From Thermomicrobiales bacterium (GTDB taxonomy: Bacteria > Chloroflexota > Chloroflexia > Thermomicrobiales > UBA6265): a stretch of DNA of 8,672 bases. Shown in pieces: positions 1 to 7,206 of this stretch (its first letter is position 1; every line of letters begins with the position of its first letter). The notes beneath the pieces were generated by a model that was not told where the DNA came from, did no database searches, and saw only the letters and a program-made list of their open reading frames with translations. The stretch spans positions 1-8,672 of the forward strand of contig JAICJJ010000085.1 of the NCBI GenBank assembly GCA_025928535.1. Reading direction: 5' to 3'. The translations under genes and the position numbers were made by a program.

Positions 1-276
1 GGTTGGCGCGCGCCGAACCGGGCATCGACTGCTTTGTTGATCGCACCAGCGCCGGCGCCGCGGGGGGCCCCGGCGCCCCCGGCCCCACGGCCCCCCCCCC
101 CCGGGGGCGGCGGCAACGGGGCGGGCGCGCGCACACCGCGGGGGCGTGGCCCCCCCCCGGGGGGCGGCGGGGGGGCGGGGGGGGCGCGGCGGCGCCGCGG
201 GCGCCCGGGCCCCCCGCGGCGCCGGCGCTGGTGCGATCAACAAAGCAGTCGTTGCCCGGTTCGGCGCGCGCCAACC
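1..276. repeat. 276-bp near-perfect inverted repeat with extreme-GC core
   Basis: Position i pairs with position 277-i. The outer 70 bp (1-70 against 207-276) are complementary at 69 of 70 positions, the only mismatch being T25/T252. Complementarity continues with interruptions (C71/C206, C79/C198, C84/C193 and so on) towards the centre near 138. The core, about 61-227, has only a handful of A/T bases and contains long homopolymers: 12 C at 91-102, 9 C at 150-158, 7 G at 169-175 and 8 G at 177-184. Open frames across it translate into Gly/Pro/Ala/Arg low-complexity sequence and are not genes. It could be a real giant hairpin, a MITE-like element with 70-bp terminal inverted repeats, or a fold-back sequencing or assembly artefact with an unreliable core. 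The inverted repeat is certain; its nature is not. Whether it extends left of base 1 cannot be seen. Confidence 0.9.
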
Positions 277-446
277 CCTGGAGCTGACAACGCGACGCCA
301 AGGGCTCCTCATCGACCGACAAACGAAACCGGCCAGATGGACGTCCGGTCGGCGTCGTTCAGGCGCAGAGGAGAACGCGTGATCGCGCGGCAGAGACGCG
401 TTGCTGATTGCCGCGAGGTCCATTGTCGACCACCGCGTGGCGGTGA
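277..446. other. Spacer without a supported gene
   Basis: This is ordinary GC-rich sequence between the left palindrome and the stop of the pentapeptide-repeat gene. A GTG-started frame of 23 codons (379-450) has a GGAG-like sequence before it, but it is too short and arginine-rich to call. A short hairpin at 431-445 is listed separately. Confidence 0.5.
431..445 (-). terminator. Weak hairpin just past the pentapeptide-repeat gene
   Basis: CACCGC (431-436) and GCGGTG (440-445) form a perfect 6-bp stem with a 3-nt loop. It begins one base beyond the minus-strand stop at 447. No T-tract follows on the minus strand, so it is at best a weak or factor-assisted terminator. Confidence 0.3.
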
Positions 447-830
447 TTAGTCGGTCGCCTGTTCACTGTCCGGCTCCGGCGGCACGCCCTGCGCTCCCTC
501 CAGCTTCGCCCGATCCAGCTTGGCGTCGCTCAACATCGCGCCCCGCACATCGGTGCCCCGCAGATCCGCATCGCGCAGATCGGCCCCCTCCAGCGTCGCC
601 TCGGTCAGCGTGGCGTCATGCAGATCGGCCGCGCCGAGGTTGGCCGCCGTCAAGTCGGTGCCGGCCAAATTCGCTTCCGCCAGGTTCGTCTCCTTGAGCG
701 TGGCGTGGCGCAGGTTGGCCTTGGGCAACTCTGCGCCAGACAGATCGCTGGCGGCCAGATTGGCCTGTTCGTAGTTTTTCGGGGTGGTTGGCTGCGGGTT
801 CGGGAGAGAGGACGGCTTGGCGGTCGGCAT
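447..830 (-). CDS. Pentapeptide-repeat protein
   Basis: A 127-residue protein. After a short polar, proline-rich N-terminus (about residues 1-20), residues 24 to about 112 are an almost unbroken run of about 18 A(D/N)Lxx pentapeptides: ANLAA, SDLSG, AELPK, ANLRH, TNLAE, ADLRD, TDVRG and so on. The central position is Leu in nearly every repeat, once Val and once preceded by Met. Such runs fold as a right-handed quadrilateral beta-helix. Known family members include DNA-mimic gyrase protectors and many proteins of unknown role; nothing here identifies the target. There is no signal peptide or membrane segment, so it is probably cytosolic. The start at 830 is chosen because GGAAGGAG lies 6 nt upstream; an upstream in-frame extension to 1007 is arginine/tryptophan-rich and lacks repeats. 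It ends in an acidic tail. It is divergent from the small gene at 1061. Confidence 0.9.
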   Translation of the reverse strand: MPTAKPSSLPNPQPTTPKNYEQANLAASDLSGAELPKANLRHATLKETNLAEANLAGTDLTAANLGAADLHDATLTEATLEGADLRDADLRGTDVRGAMLSDAKLDRAKLEGAQGVPPEPDSEQATD

Positions 831-1060
831 CGCGGGCTCCTTCCGCGGAAGCGGCCGCCCACGCCGCCCGCGCGGGGCTCGTCGCGCCTGATCCGTCGGA
901 CCTCTGTACTGCTCCGCCGCCGTCTCCGTCAGCGACGTAGACCAGCCGGGTCGCCACCGCCAACCGAAATCCGTCAGTCGGCAGATGCGCCAGGCGCGGC
1001 GACGCATGCTCGAACCGTGCTCGCCACCCCTGAGATGCGACTGCCGGCAAGGAGTTCGTC
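831..1060. other. Divergent intergenic region
   Basis: This 230-nt spacer lies between the pentapeptide-repeat gene (minus) and the small basic protein (plus), so it should hold promoters for both. I see Shine-Dalgarno sequences at each end but no convincing -35/-10 pair or operator. Confidence 0.4.
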
Positions 1061-1279
1061 ATGCAACGTCAACCCACCTCCCTGTTCCTCGTCGCAGAGG
1101 CCTATCGGCAGGAATTGCTGGCCGATGCCGGCGTCGTTCGCCGGGCCCCGGCGTGGCGGCGGCACCCTGTGGCCACGCGGCATGGCGAACACCTCGGCCG
1201 TCGCCAGCTGGGCGGCCTGCTGATCCGTCTGGGCCAGCGCCTGCAGGGCGACGCGGTCGCCTTCCCAACGCTCAGGTAG
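1061..1279 (+). CDS. Small basic amphipathic protein, unknown function
   Basis: 72 residues. The call rests on a clear Shine-Dalgarno AAGGAG (1049-1054) placed 6 nt before ATG and on a protein-like composition. The first half, MQRQPTSLFLVAEAYRQELL, looks helical, followed by ADAG. The second half is rich in Arg, Leu and Gly (HLGRRQLGGLLIRLGQRLQG) and could form an amphipathic, membrane- or nucleic-acid-binding helix. No known domain is recognised. Short proteins of this style (a helical start, then an Arg-rich stretch) are common in Chloroflexota and Actinobacteria, but that is a resemblance, not an assignment. It is divergent from the pentapeptide-repeat gene and convergent with the small gene at 1577. 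The opposite-strand frames over it look like shadows. Confidence 0.55.
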   Translation: MQRQPTSLFLVAEAYRQELLADAGVVRRAPAWRRHPVATRHGEHLGRRQLGGLLIRLGQRLQGDAVAFPTLR

Positions 1280-1576
1280 CCCGAACGCGCGCAAGAACGA
1301 TTCGGTGTGCCCGCCATCCGCCAGATCGCCACCGCTTGTGCAACACCGAAACCCGCGCACACCTCCGGGCCAACCAACGCGCGAGCGACCATGACCCAAA
1401 GAGTCCTTTGTGCGACCGCACGCCCGGATCGGGCTGACGCATGTTGGAAATTGGCGGGGCGGCGCGGGGACGCCGGGTCGCCTTCGATGCGGGACTGCGG
1501 GCCGGAGCGACGGTAGCCAGGTTGCCGCGGCCGACCGTGAACTGACGCGTTCCTGGCGCGCTCGGTTCGTCGGACC
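1280..1576. other. Convergent intergenic region, nothing recognised
   Basis: About 300 nt lie between the stops of two converging small genes. The longest frames here are arginine-rich, lack Shine-Dalgarno sequences and give no recognisable protein. No strong hairpin with a T-tract is seen. Confidence 0.4.
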
Positions 1577-1792
1577 TTAGGCGGTCAACGCATCGAGCGA
1601 CGGCCGTGCGCCATCGAAGCGCCAGGCGTCGTCCGGGTCGGTGGCGAGCACGGAGCCATCGAGCAGGCGGTAGGCGTAGTGTTGTCCGTCGCTGCCGAGG
1701 AGCAACAACCACGTCGGATCGTCGCGATGTTCGCCGACCACGGCGAAGACGACGGGCAGATCGGCGAGCGGAAAGTGGAGCAAGGCGTTCAT
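1577..1792 (-). CDS. Small hypothetical protein
   Basis: 71 residues with balanced composition: hydrophobic and acidic, Tyr/Trp/Phe present, only four Arg, and not an Arg/Pro shadow frame. Third codon positions are overwhelmingly G or C, as in the surrounding real genes. The sequence alternates hydrophobic strands and turns (PVVFAVVGEH, TWLLLLGSDG, YAYRLLDGSV, DAWRFDGARP), suggesting a small beta-rich cytosolic fold. No signal peptide or known domain is recognised. No good Shine-Dalgarno precedes the ATG at 1792, so the start is uncertain. It lies 90 nt downstream of the stress/PRC-barrel gene on the same strand and may be the last gene of that operon. Confidence 0.6.
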   Translation of the reverse strand: MNALLHFPLADLPVVFAVVGEHRDDPTWLLLLGSDGQHYAYRLLDGSVLATDPDDAWRFDGARPSLDALTA

Positions 1793-1882
1793 GGCGCGTC
1801 TTGACGCATCATGGATGCCAAGCGCCGTGGCATCGGCGGTGACGATTCCCCGCCCCGTCCCGCCGATCCAGCGTGCGCGCGC

Positions 1883-2971
1883 TCAACCGCCTGGTTCCGT
1901 GCTGGGCACGGCCGCCGCGCCGATCCGGTTCGCCGCACGGCTGGCGCGGTCGGCCTCCCAGTAGGGCGCCGTGCCGAAGTGCCGATGCGTCTCCTGCTCG
2001 TCGCGCCGGCTGAACGGCTCCTTGTCGTAGGCGGGCGCGTTGTGGATCGCCTCCGCGCTGGCGGCGACGCCGATGCGGCCATCTTCCATCGTAGCCGTGA
2101 TCGACGCCGGCACGGCCACCCGCTTCCGACCCAACCCAAGCAGGCCCCCAGTCCCGACGATCAGGTAGCGCAGCACGGGCTTCGCGGCATCGACCGCCGG
2201 CGCTTCGAACAACACGTCGTCGATGTCGCCGGCCGCTTCGTCCCGCTCGTCGAGCACCGGCCGCCCGATCAGCGCGGCGACCGCCGGCGGCGCCTCCGGA
2301 TCCGACGCGTGACGCAGCGGCGCGACCGCGTCGGCGATGATCACGTCGCCGGACGGAATCAGCCGCGGCGTGCCGGCCAGCAACGCCTCGACCTGCTCGA
2401 CGAGCCGTTCGTCGGTCCGAGCCACGCCGAGATAGACGGCGGAGTGATCGGCGAAGAGCCGTCGCGCCTCTTGCACGGCGTCGTGTCGATCGTCGGTGAC
2501 GGCGATCAGCGCCGCGCCCGCTTCGAGCCGCCGTTCCAGATAAGTCGCTTCGTCACCGCCGAAGCCGAACGAGGTCAGGACGCCGCGCACCAGATCGGGC
2601 TGCGGCGACGTTCCCCCGCGCGAGACGCGCTCCACGCCAGCGGCGGCGCCGGCCGTCGGCGCTCCGGCCGCCACGAGCGCCGCGCCGAGCGGACCGGCGA
2701 CCAGATATTCGCCGCAGTCGGGAACGACCAGTTGGGCCAGCCCCGACAGCCAGGCGCCGACCGCCTCAAGCGCGTTGGCGACCAGCGTCCGTGCCAGTTC
2801 GACCGGCTGCCGCTCGTCCCCAGTTATCGCGCTGCGGACGATCAGCGAGACCCGCTCGGTCGATTCGTCCTTCCGCAACGCCGCCAACGCCTGCTCGGCG
2901 TCCATCGTGTCATCGAACAGCGCCGCCACGGTCTGGCGCGCCGTCGTTTCCGGCGCGGGCTCCCCATCCAT
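1883..2971 (-). CDS. YflT-like stress domain fused to a PRC-barrel domain
   Basis: 362 residues. Residues 13 to about 185 resemble the general-stress (YflT/GsiB-type) regions found in Chloroflexota and Firmicutes: a start of the form TVAALFDDTMDAEQALAAL, a small glycine/alanine-rich patch at 92-112, then LVRGVLTSFGFGGDEATYLE and ALIAVTDDRHDAVQEARRLF, an alternating strand/helix pattern. Residues about 232-318 match a PRC-barrel: IGRPVLD, GDIDDVLFE, RYLIVGTGGLLGLGRKRVAV and the typical tail AIHNAPAYD. The end carries HFGTAPYW (331-338), often seen after bacterial PRC-barrels. PRC-barrels occur in photosynthetic reaction-centre H subunits, RimM and many stress proteins; no reaction-centre role is implied here. 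ATG at 2971 is preceded by a purine-rich GGAGGAGAGG stretch. It begins 21 nt after the transporter stop, implying cotranscription. The PRC call is firm; the N-terminal family is a judgement by eye. Confidence 0.85.
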   Translation of the reverse strand: MDGEPAPETTARQTVAALFDDTMDAEQALAALRKDESTERVSLIVRSAITGDERQPVELARTLVANALEAVGAWLSGLAQLVVPDCGEYLVAGPLGAALVAAGAPTAGAAAGVERVSRGGTSPQPDLVRGVLTSFGFGGDEATYLERRLEAGAALIAVTDDRHDAVQEARRLFADHSAVYLGVARTDERLVEQVEALLAGTPRLIPSGDVIIADAVAPLRHASDPEAPPAVAALIGRPVLDERDEAAGDIDDVLFEAPAVDAAKPVLRYLIVGTGGLLGLGRKRVAVPASITATMEDGRIGVAASAEAIHNAPAYDKEPFSRRDEQETHRHFGTAPYWEADRASRAANRIGAAAVPSTEPGG

Positions 2972-2992
2972 CCCTTACCTCTCCTCCATCGC

Positions 2993-4252
2993 TCACCCGG
3001 ATCGATCGGGCGGCCGCACCGTCGCCGCCGCAATAGTGACCGCCGCCGGCCGCTCCCCGGCGTCGCGGCTCCCATCCGTCCGCGCCGCGTCCGCGTCTCG
3101 CCCCGCCGCTTCGACCCGCACCGTCGCCACGGAGACGGCGAGCGCCGGTTCGGCCGCGTCGTCGGCGTCTTCCCGTTCACGCAGGAGGTCGACCACCAGC
3201 ACCTGGACGGCGGCCGCCACCGGAATCGCCAGCAAGGCCCCGAGCGGGCCGAGCAAGGCCCCGCCGATCAGGATCGCCAGAATGACGGCCAGCGGCGTCA
3301 GCCCGACCGCGTTTTTCATCACCCGCGGCACGAGCACCGATCCTTCGAGTTGCTGCAACAAGAAGACGACGACGGCCACCGCGACCGCCTTTTGCCACGA
3401 ATCGGTCAGCGCCACGATGAAGGCGAGACCGCCGCCGAGCCAAGGGCCGATAAACGGAATCAACTCGGTCAGTCCGGACCAGATGCCGAGCAGAAACCAG
3501 AACGGCAGCCCGAGCGCGAAATAGGCGATCGTCGCTGAGATGCCGATCGCCGCCATCAGCACGAGTTGGCCGCGCGCCCAGCCGCCGAGCCGCAACTCGA
3601 TCTCGTCCCAGAGTCGATGCGCGCGGTCGCGTCGAGCGAGCGGCACGAGGCCGAGCACCAGCCGCTTGATGATCCCTTTTTCCGTCATCCAGTAGTAGGC
3701 GACGATCAGGACCGAAAAGGTGGTGAAGACGATACCGACGAATGACGTCAGAAACCCGATCGCCTGCGTCACCTGCACGGCCTGAATCGGCGGATTTTTC
3801 AGCCAGGAATCGTAGAGCGCCATCGCCCGGTCGATCGAGCGGGCGCCAGCGCTCCGCAGCGCGGGATTAGAACTCGTCTCCGCCTGCTCCCGAAAGCGGG
3901 TCAGAAATTCCGGTATGTGGGTGACGAATCCAGCGCCTTGCTGGTAGAGCGGCGGCACGACCAACGCCAGCAGCGCCGCGACGGCGACCACGATCGCCGC
4001 GTAGACGACGAGGATCGATTGTCCGCGCGAAAGCCCGGCCCGCCGCAGCCGATTGACGACCGGTTCGATCGCGGCCGCGAGCAGGATGCCCAGAATCAGC
4101 AGGAGGACGATTTCGCGAATCTGGATCACCAGCCAGACGGCGCCGAGGACGAACAACACGGAGAGGGTGATCGCCATCGCCCGGACCGGGGTGATCGGCT
4201 GAAGGTAGACGACCGGCTGCGTCGCGCCGGTCGTCTGCTGCTCGTCGTTCAC
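2993..4252 (-). CDS. AI-2E family transporter (PF01594-type membrane protein)
   Basis: 419 residues. This polytopic inner-membrane protein has the family's layout. Two N-terminal hydrophobic segments (about 25-45 and 48-66) and one at 79-101 are followed by a soluble stretch (about 105-160). Further segments lie near 165-188, 228-258, 263-283, 287-300 and 315-356. Hallmark motifs are LTELIPFIGPWLGGG (261-275) and LEGSVLVPRVM with GLTPLAVILAILIGGALLGP (302-336). Family members include the E. coli TqsA autoinducer-2 exporter and Na+/H+ antiporters, so the substrate cannot be told. A charged and Ala/Val-rich tail after about 360 is likely cytoplasmic and unusually long. Start GTG at 4252 is preferred because AGAGG lies 6 nt upstream; an extension to 4405 is Arg/Pro-rich and without a signal. 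It is first in a likely operon with the stress/PRC-barrel gene. Confidence 0.93.
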   Translation of the reverse strand: MNDEQQTTGATQPVVYLQPITPVRAMAITLSVLFVLGAVWLVIQIREIVLLLILGILLAAAIEPVVNRLRRAGLSRGQSILVVYAAIVVAVAALLALVVPPLYQQGAGFVTHIPEFLTRFREQAETSSNPALRSAGARSIDRAMALYDSWLKNPPIQAVQVTQAIGFLTSFVGIVFTTFSVLIVAYYWMTEKGIIKRLVLGLVPLARRDRAHRLWDEIELRLGGWARGQLVLMAAIGISATIAYFALGLPFWFLLGIWSGLTELIPFIGPWLGGGLAFIVALTDSWQKAVAVAVVVFLLQQLEGSVLVPRVMKNAVGLTPLAVILAILIGGALLGPLGALLAIPVAAAVQVLVVDLLREREDADDAAEPALAVSVATVRVEAAGRDADAARTDGSRDAGERPAAVTIAAATVRPPDRSG

Positions 4253-4437
4253 CGTCGTCCTCTCACGCCGACGTCGCTCCGGCGCTCGTCGCACGGGCGC
4301 GCCACCAGGGCAACAAACCAGCGCACCGGGCGGAATCCGGGTCGGTGCGGGGATTGGCCGCCGGACCGATCGCCCCGCCGCTTCGCTGCGCGCCGATCCC
4401 ACCACGGCCGCCCGAAGTTCGAGGAGCCGGATCGAAG

Positions 4438-4629
4438 CGCGTCGTAACGTTGCCGCGGCGAACCATTACGCACCGACGGCGCCACGACCCGACGCTGCCG
4501 CCCAGCCTGCGCCGCGCCATTGCGCCGGGGACGATCCCAGCCGGCGTCGCCTTCCGGCCGAAACCGTTCGACCTCGACCCGTTGCTGACCATCGTCAACC
4601 AGGCACTGAGTGGCGATCATTCCGGCTGA
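4438..4629 (+). pseudogene. Possible remnant of a response-regulator receiver domain
   Basis: The plus-strand frame ending at TGA 4627-4629 reads RVVTL, then an Arg-rich stretch, then GVAFRPKPFDLDPLLTIVNQ and ALSG. The second part closely fits the end of CheY-like receivers: strand beta5, the conserved Lys-Pro (PKPF) and helix alpha5 of the form FDLDxLLxxV. The preceding VVTL could be strand beta4 with its conserved Thr, although about 39 residues separate that Thr from the Lys, longer than usual. No phosphoacceptor region (paired acidic residues, D in a beta3 strand) and no ribosome-binding site are found upstream in any plus frame, so only the last third of the domain would be present. The frame is open further left, to a GTG at 4345, but without recognisable content. 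It could be a decayed gene or a coincidental frame. Confidence 0.4.
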
Positions 4630-4663
4630 GCGCGCCGTAGGGGACAACGATGCGCAGCCCGCC

Positions 4664-4765
4664 GGTTCCCATAACGCGCCAGTGTGTTGAAAAACTCCCC
4701 CGACCCTTGTTTTCAGGCCTTGCTGGACCCGGAGTTGCCCGGTTTCGACGCCGGGTTCCCGTCGC
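4664..4765 (+). repeat. Dispersed repeat, copy 1
   Basis: Bases 4664-4689 (GGTTCCCA, AAC, CGCCAG, TGTTG) match 8470-8495 at 22 of 26 positions without gaps in the same orientation. A second block, CGGGTTCCCGTCGC (4752-4765), matches 8563-8575 (CGGGTTCCGTCGC) except for one extra C. The blocks are separated by similar distances (102 nt here, 106 nt in the other copy). TTGAAAAACTC and GTTTTCA between the blocks recall AT-rich ends seen near some insertion sequences, but no transposase is present. It may be the scar or end of a mobile element. Confidence 0.45.
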
Positions 4766-4802
4766 CCCCGCAGCAGCGGTGTGGGCGAGCGGGATGCGCG
4801 GC

Positions 4803-7118
4803 CTAGTCGTCCCTTTGCAGTGCCTGCTCGACCGCGGTCGCCAGCGGCATGATGTGGCCTTCGCCCCATACCGCGTCCCACGCCGCATCACCCAGCTTGA
4901 TGCGACTGGCGTTGAGATAGCGCTGGGCGACCGCGTGATCGAAGGCATGCGCTTCGACGCCCGTCTCGTCCCGCCACGCCGCGGCGACGGCCGCCAATTG
5001 CGCGCCGAGTTCGTCGCGTCCGGTCGCCGCGCACGCCGCCGCCACCGCTTCCAGGCCCTCGACGGTTCCCGTCGGCTCCTGCTGCGCCCATGCAGCCTCG
5101 AGGCTTTGGCGGAACTGGTCGCTGGCTGCAGCCGGATCGCCCGCCAGTAAAGCGGCGTAGCCGAGATAGTGGCGCGTCCGCGCCGCGAACGCCGCGTCCC
5201 CCAACGCCGCAAAGGCCGCCAGCGCCTCCTGCAGGAGGAGTTCCGCGCCAGCCAGATCCCCGGCATGCATTGTCGCCAGACCCAGATTGAGCAACGACGC
5301 GGCGAGGCGCCAGTTTGGTCCAAGGCCGCGGGCCAGGGCGAGCGCCTCGCACAGGGGCGGCAGGGCCTCACCGGTCTTGCCTTCTTCCAGCGCCGCCATG
5401 CCGAGGCCGGTCAGCGCATCGCGCCTCCCCTGCGGATCGTCCTGCGCCCCGGCTAACGCGAGCAACTCCTGGCTGAGGACCCGGGCGCGCGCGTAGTCGC
5501 CCTGTTGCAACGCCAGCCAACTCGCGCCCCACAGCGCCTTGCTCCGCACGGCAAGCGGCGCGGCCGGCGCGGCCGCCAAGGCGTCGTCCAGCCAGCGTCG
5601 CCCCACCCGCACCTCGCCCTGCTGCTGCCAGTACCGCCAGAGCGCCCCCGCCAGGCGCAGCGCCCGCGTCGCCTCCCCGTGCACGAGCAACCAAGCCAGT
5701 GCGGCGCCCAAGTTGTCGTGCTCGTCGGCCAGTCGTCGGAGCCAGACGTCCTGCCCCGCGCCCTGCAGCGCCGGCTCGGCCTCCTCCGCGAGCTGAAGAA
5801 AGTAGTCGGCATGCCGCCGCTGCGTCGGCGCGGACTGGCCGGTCGTCGCCAACCGCTCGGCGGCATCATCCCGGATCGTGTCCAACATCCGATACCGGGG
5901 GTCGGCACCGCCGCCGAGCGCCACGACGAGGCTCTGCTCGACGAGGGCGCGCAGGTCGTCCACGACATCTGACGATTCGTGCTCGTCAGCGTCGACGGCG
6001 GCGGCCGCACCCAAGCTCCAGGAGCCGACGAAGACCGACAGCGCGGCGAAGAGACGCTGCTCGTGGGGCGCGAGCAGATCGACGCTCCAGGCGATCGTGT
6101 CGCGCATCCGCTGCTGCCGGAGCGGCAAGTCGCGCGGTCCCCCCGTCAAGAGCTGCAGCCGGTTCGCCAACCGATCATGGAGCGCTGGCAGCGACAGATG
6201 CGTGAGCCGGGCCGCGGCCAGTTCGATCGCGAGCGGCAAGCCGTCGAGGCGGCGGCAGATAGCGGCGACGAGCGCCAGATCATCCTCGGCGATCGCGAGT
6301 TCCGGCGCGACCAGTTGGGCTCGCTGCCGGAAGAGTGCAACCGCCGGCACGGCGGCAAGGTCGGCCGACGGGCGATCGCGCGCCAGCGCCGGCAGCGCCA
6401 ATGGTTCCAGCGGAAACTCCTGCTCTGTTCGCAGCCGCAGCGGCGCCCGGCTCGTCGCCAGCACCGTCAGGTCCGGACAGGCGTCGAGGAGCTGCGCAAT
6501 CACGGGCGCGGCCGCCAGGACCCGCTCGACGCTGTCGAGCAGCAGGAGCCGGGGTGGACCGCCGAGGACCCGGATGATCCGGTCGCGCCGCGCGCCGCGA
6601 CCAACATCCCGGATCCCGAGGGCGCGGGCGATCGACGGCAGGACCGCGGCGGCATCCGTGATCGGGGACAGGTCGACGACGACGCAGCCGCCGGGAAACG
6701 CGTCCGCGATCTCGGTCACGACCGATTCGGCGAGGCGCGTCTTGCCGACCCCGCCCGGTCCGGTGAGCGTGAGCAGGCGCACGCTCTCCGGTCGCAGCAG
6801 GGCCGCAATGCGCGCCAACTCGCGCTCCCGGCCGAGCAGCGGCGGCACCGGCGCGCGCAGGGTCCGTGGGCTCGCTGCCGAGGTCGGCGGCAGCGGCACG
6901 GCATCCTGCCAGGCGCGCCGTTCGTCCGGCGTCAACGCCAGCGCGTCGGCCAGCAGATCGACCGTGACCGGCGGCGGCAGCCGCACGCCGCGTTCGAGCA
7001 TGCTGATGTAGTGCGGGCTGAAGCCGGCCTGCTCCGCCAGCCCTTCCTGGGTCAGCCCCGCCGCGCGACGCCGTCGTTTGAGCAACCAACCGAAGTCCGC
7101 CGCGTCGCGCCGCTCCAT
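4803..7118 (-). CDS. XRE-HTH / NB-ARC-like NTPase / TPR regulator
   Basis: 771 residues. Residues 9 to about 65 are an XRE/Cro helix-turn-helix (GWLLKRRRRAAGLTQEGLAE, then SPHYISMLERGVRLPP). A linker leads to an NB-ARC/AAA-like STAND NTPase: LLGRERELARIAALL (94-108), Walker A GPGGVGKT (120-127), Walker B LLLLD (191-195), sensor-like ATSRAPL (221-227) and the GLPLAIELAAARL motif (293-305), followed by a winged-helix-like region to about 425. Residues about 430-740 are alpha-helical with TPR-type repeats (ALWGASWLALQQGDYARARV; LLNLGLATMHAGDLAGAELL; HYLGYAALLAGDPAAASDQF). The Walker B is followed by SVERV where relatives usually have NFEQV. Proteins of this build are ligand- or partner-sensing transcription regulators (SARP/MalT-like logic) and are abundant in Chloroflexota and Actinobacteria. 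The ATG at 7118 is chosen because GAGG sits 5 nt upstream; 7121 and 7133 are in-frame alternatives. Divergent from the SnoaL-like gene. Confidence 0.92.
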   Translation of the reverse strand: MERRDAADFGWLLKRRRRAAGLTQEGLAEQAGFSPHYISMLERGVRLPPPVTVDLLADALALTPDERRAWQDAVPLPPTSAASPRTLRAPVPPLLGRERELARIAALLRPESVRLLTLTGPGGVGKTRLAESVVTEIADAFPGGCVVVDLSPITDAAAVLPSIARALGIRDVGRGARRDRIIRVLGGPPRLLLLDSVERVLAAAPVIAQLLDACPDLTVLATSRAPLRLRTEQEFPLEPLALPALARDRPSADLAAVPAVALFRQRAQLVAPELAIAEDDLALVAAICRRLDGLPLAIELAAARLTHLSLPALHDRLANRLQLLTGGPRDLPLRQQRMRDTIAWSVDLLAPHEQRLFAALSVFVGSWSLGAAAAVDADEHESSDVVDDLRALVEQSLVVALGGGADPRYRMLDTIRDDAAERLATTGQSAPTQRRHADYFLQLAEEAEPALQGAGQDVWLRRLADEHDNLGAALAWLLVHGEATRALRLAGALWRYWQQQGEVRVGRRWLDDALAAAPAAPLAVRSKALWGASWLALQQGDYARARVLSQELLALAGAQDDPQGRRDALTGLGMAALEEGKTGEALPPLCEALALARGLGPNWRLAASLLNLGLATMHAGDLAGAELLLQEALAAFAALGDAAFAARTRHYLGYAALLAGDPAAASDQFRQSLEAAWAQQEPTGTVEGLEAVAAACAATGRDELGAQLAAVAAAWRDETGVEAHAFDHAVAQRYLNASRIKLGDAAWDAVWGEGHIMPLATAVEQALQRDD

Positions 7119-7161
7119 CATGACCTCGCCCATGTGCCGTCGCGGGGCGATCCTCCAGACG

Positions 7162-7179
7162 CTGTACGAAAACTGTACG
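7162..7179 (+). repeat. Tandem heptamer CTGTACG x2, 11-bp period
   Basis: CTGTACG at 7162-7168 is repeated exactly at 7173-7179, separated by AAAA. An 11-bp period places both copies on one face of the helix, as for tandem regulator half-sites. The AAAA between them lies in a locally AT-richer patch of the divergent spacer. Confidence 0.6.
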
Positions 7180-7206
7180 TGTCCGTTCGTGGACCTGGCG
7201 AACGCT

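Larger units (their letters stand above)
4253..4802. other. Gene-poor region between transporter and regulator genes
   Basis: About 550 nt with no intact gene. It should include the promoter of the minus-strand transporter (start 4252) and the 3' end of the minus-strand regulator (stop 4803). Inside are a probable receiver-domain remnant (about 4438-4629) and a copy of a repeat shared with the right edge (4664-4765). Other frames are Arg/Pro/Gly-rich shadows. Confidence 0.5.

Noticed and set aside
3..450. Open frames through the left palindrome
   Set aside because: The translations are Gly/Pro/Ala/Arg low complexity forced by extreme GC and an inverted repeat.
379..450. 23-codon GTG-started frame with a GGAG-like site
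   Set aside because: Too short and Arg-rich, and it overlaps the end of the pentapeptide-repeat gene. The site could be chance.
1272..1712. 146-codon minus-strand frame
   Set aside because: It overlaps the better-composed small gene at 1577-1792 in another frame and has a proline/arginine-rich translation with no motif.
1811..3538. 575-codon plus-strand open frame
   Set aside because: It lies antisense to the PRC-barrel and AI-2E genes. Its Arg/Asp/His-rich translation has no domain and is a high-GC shadow.
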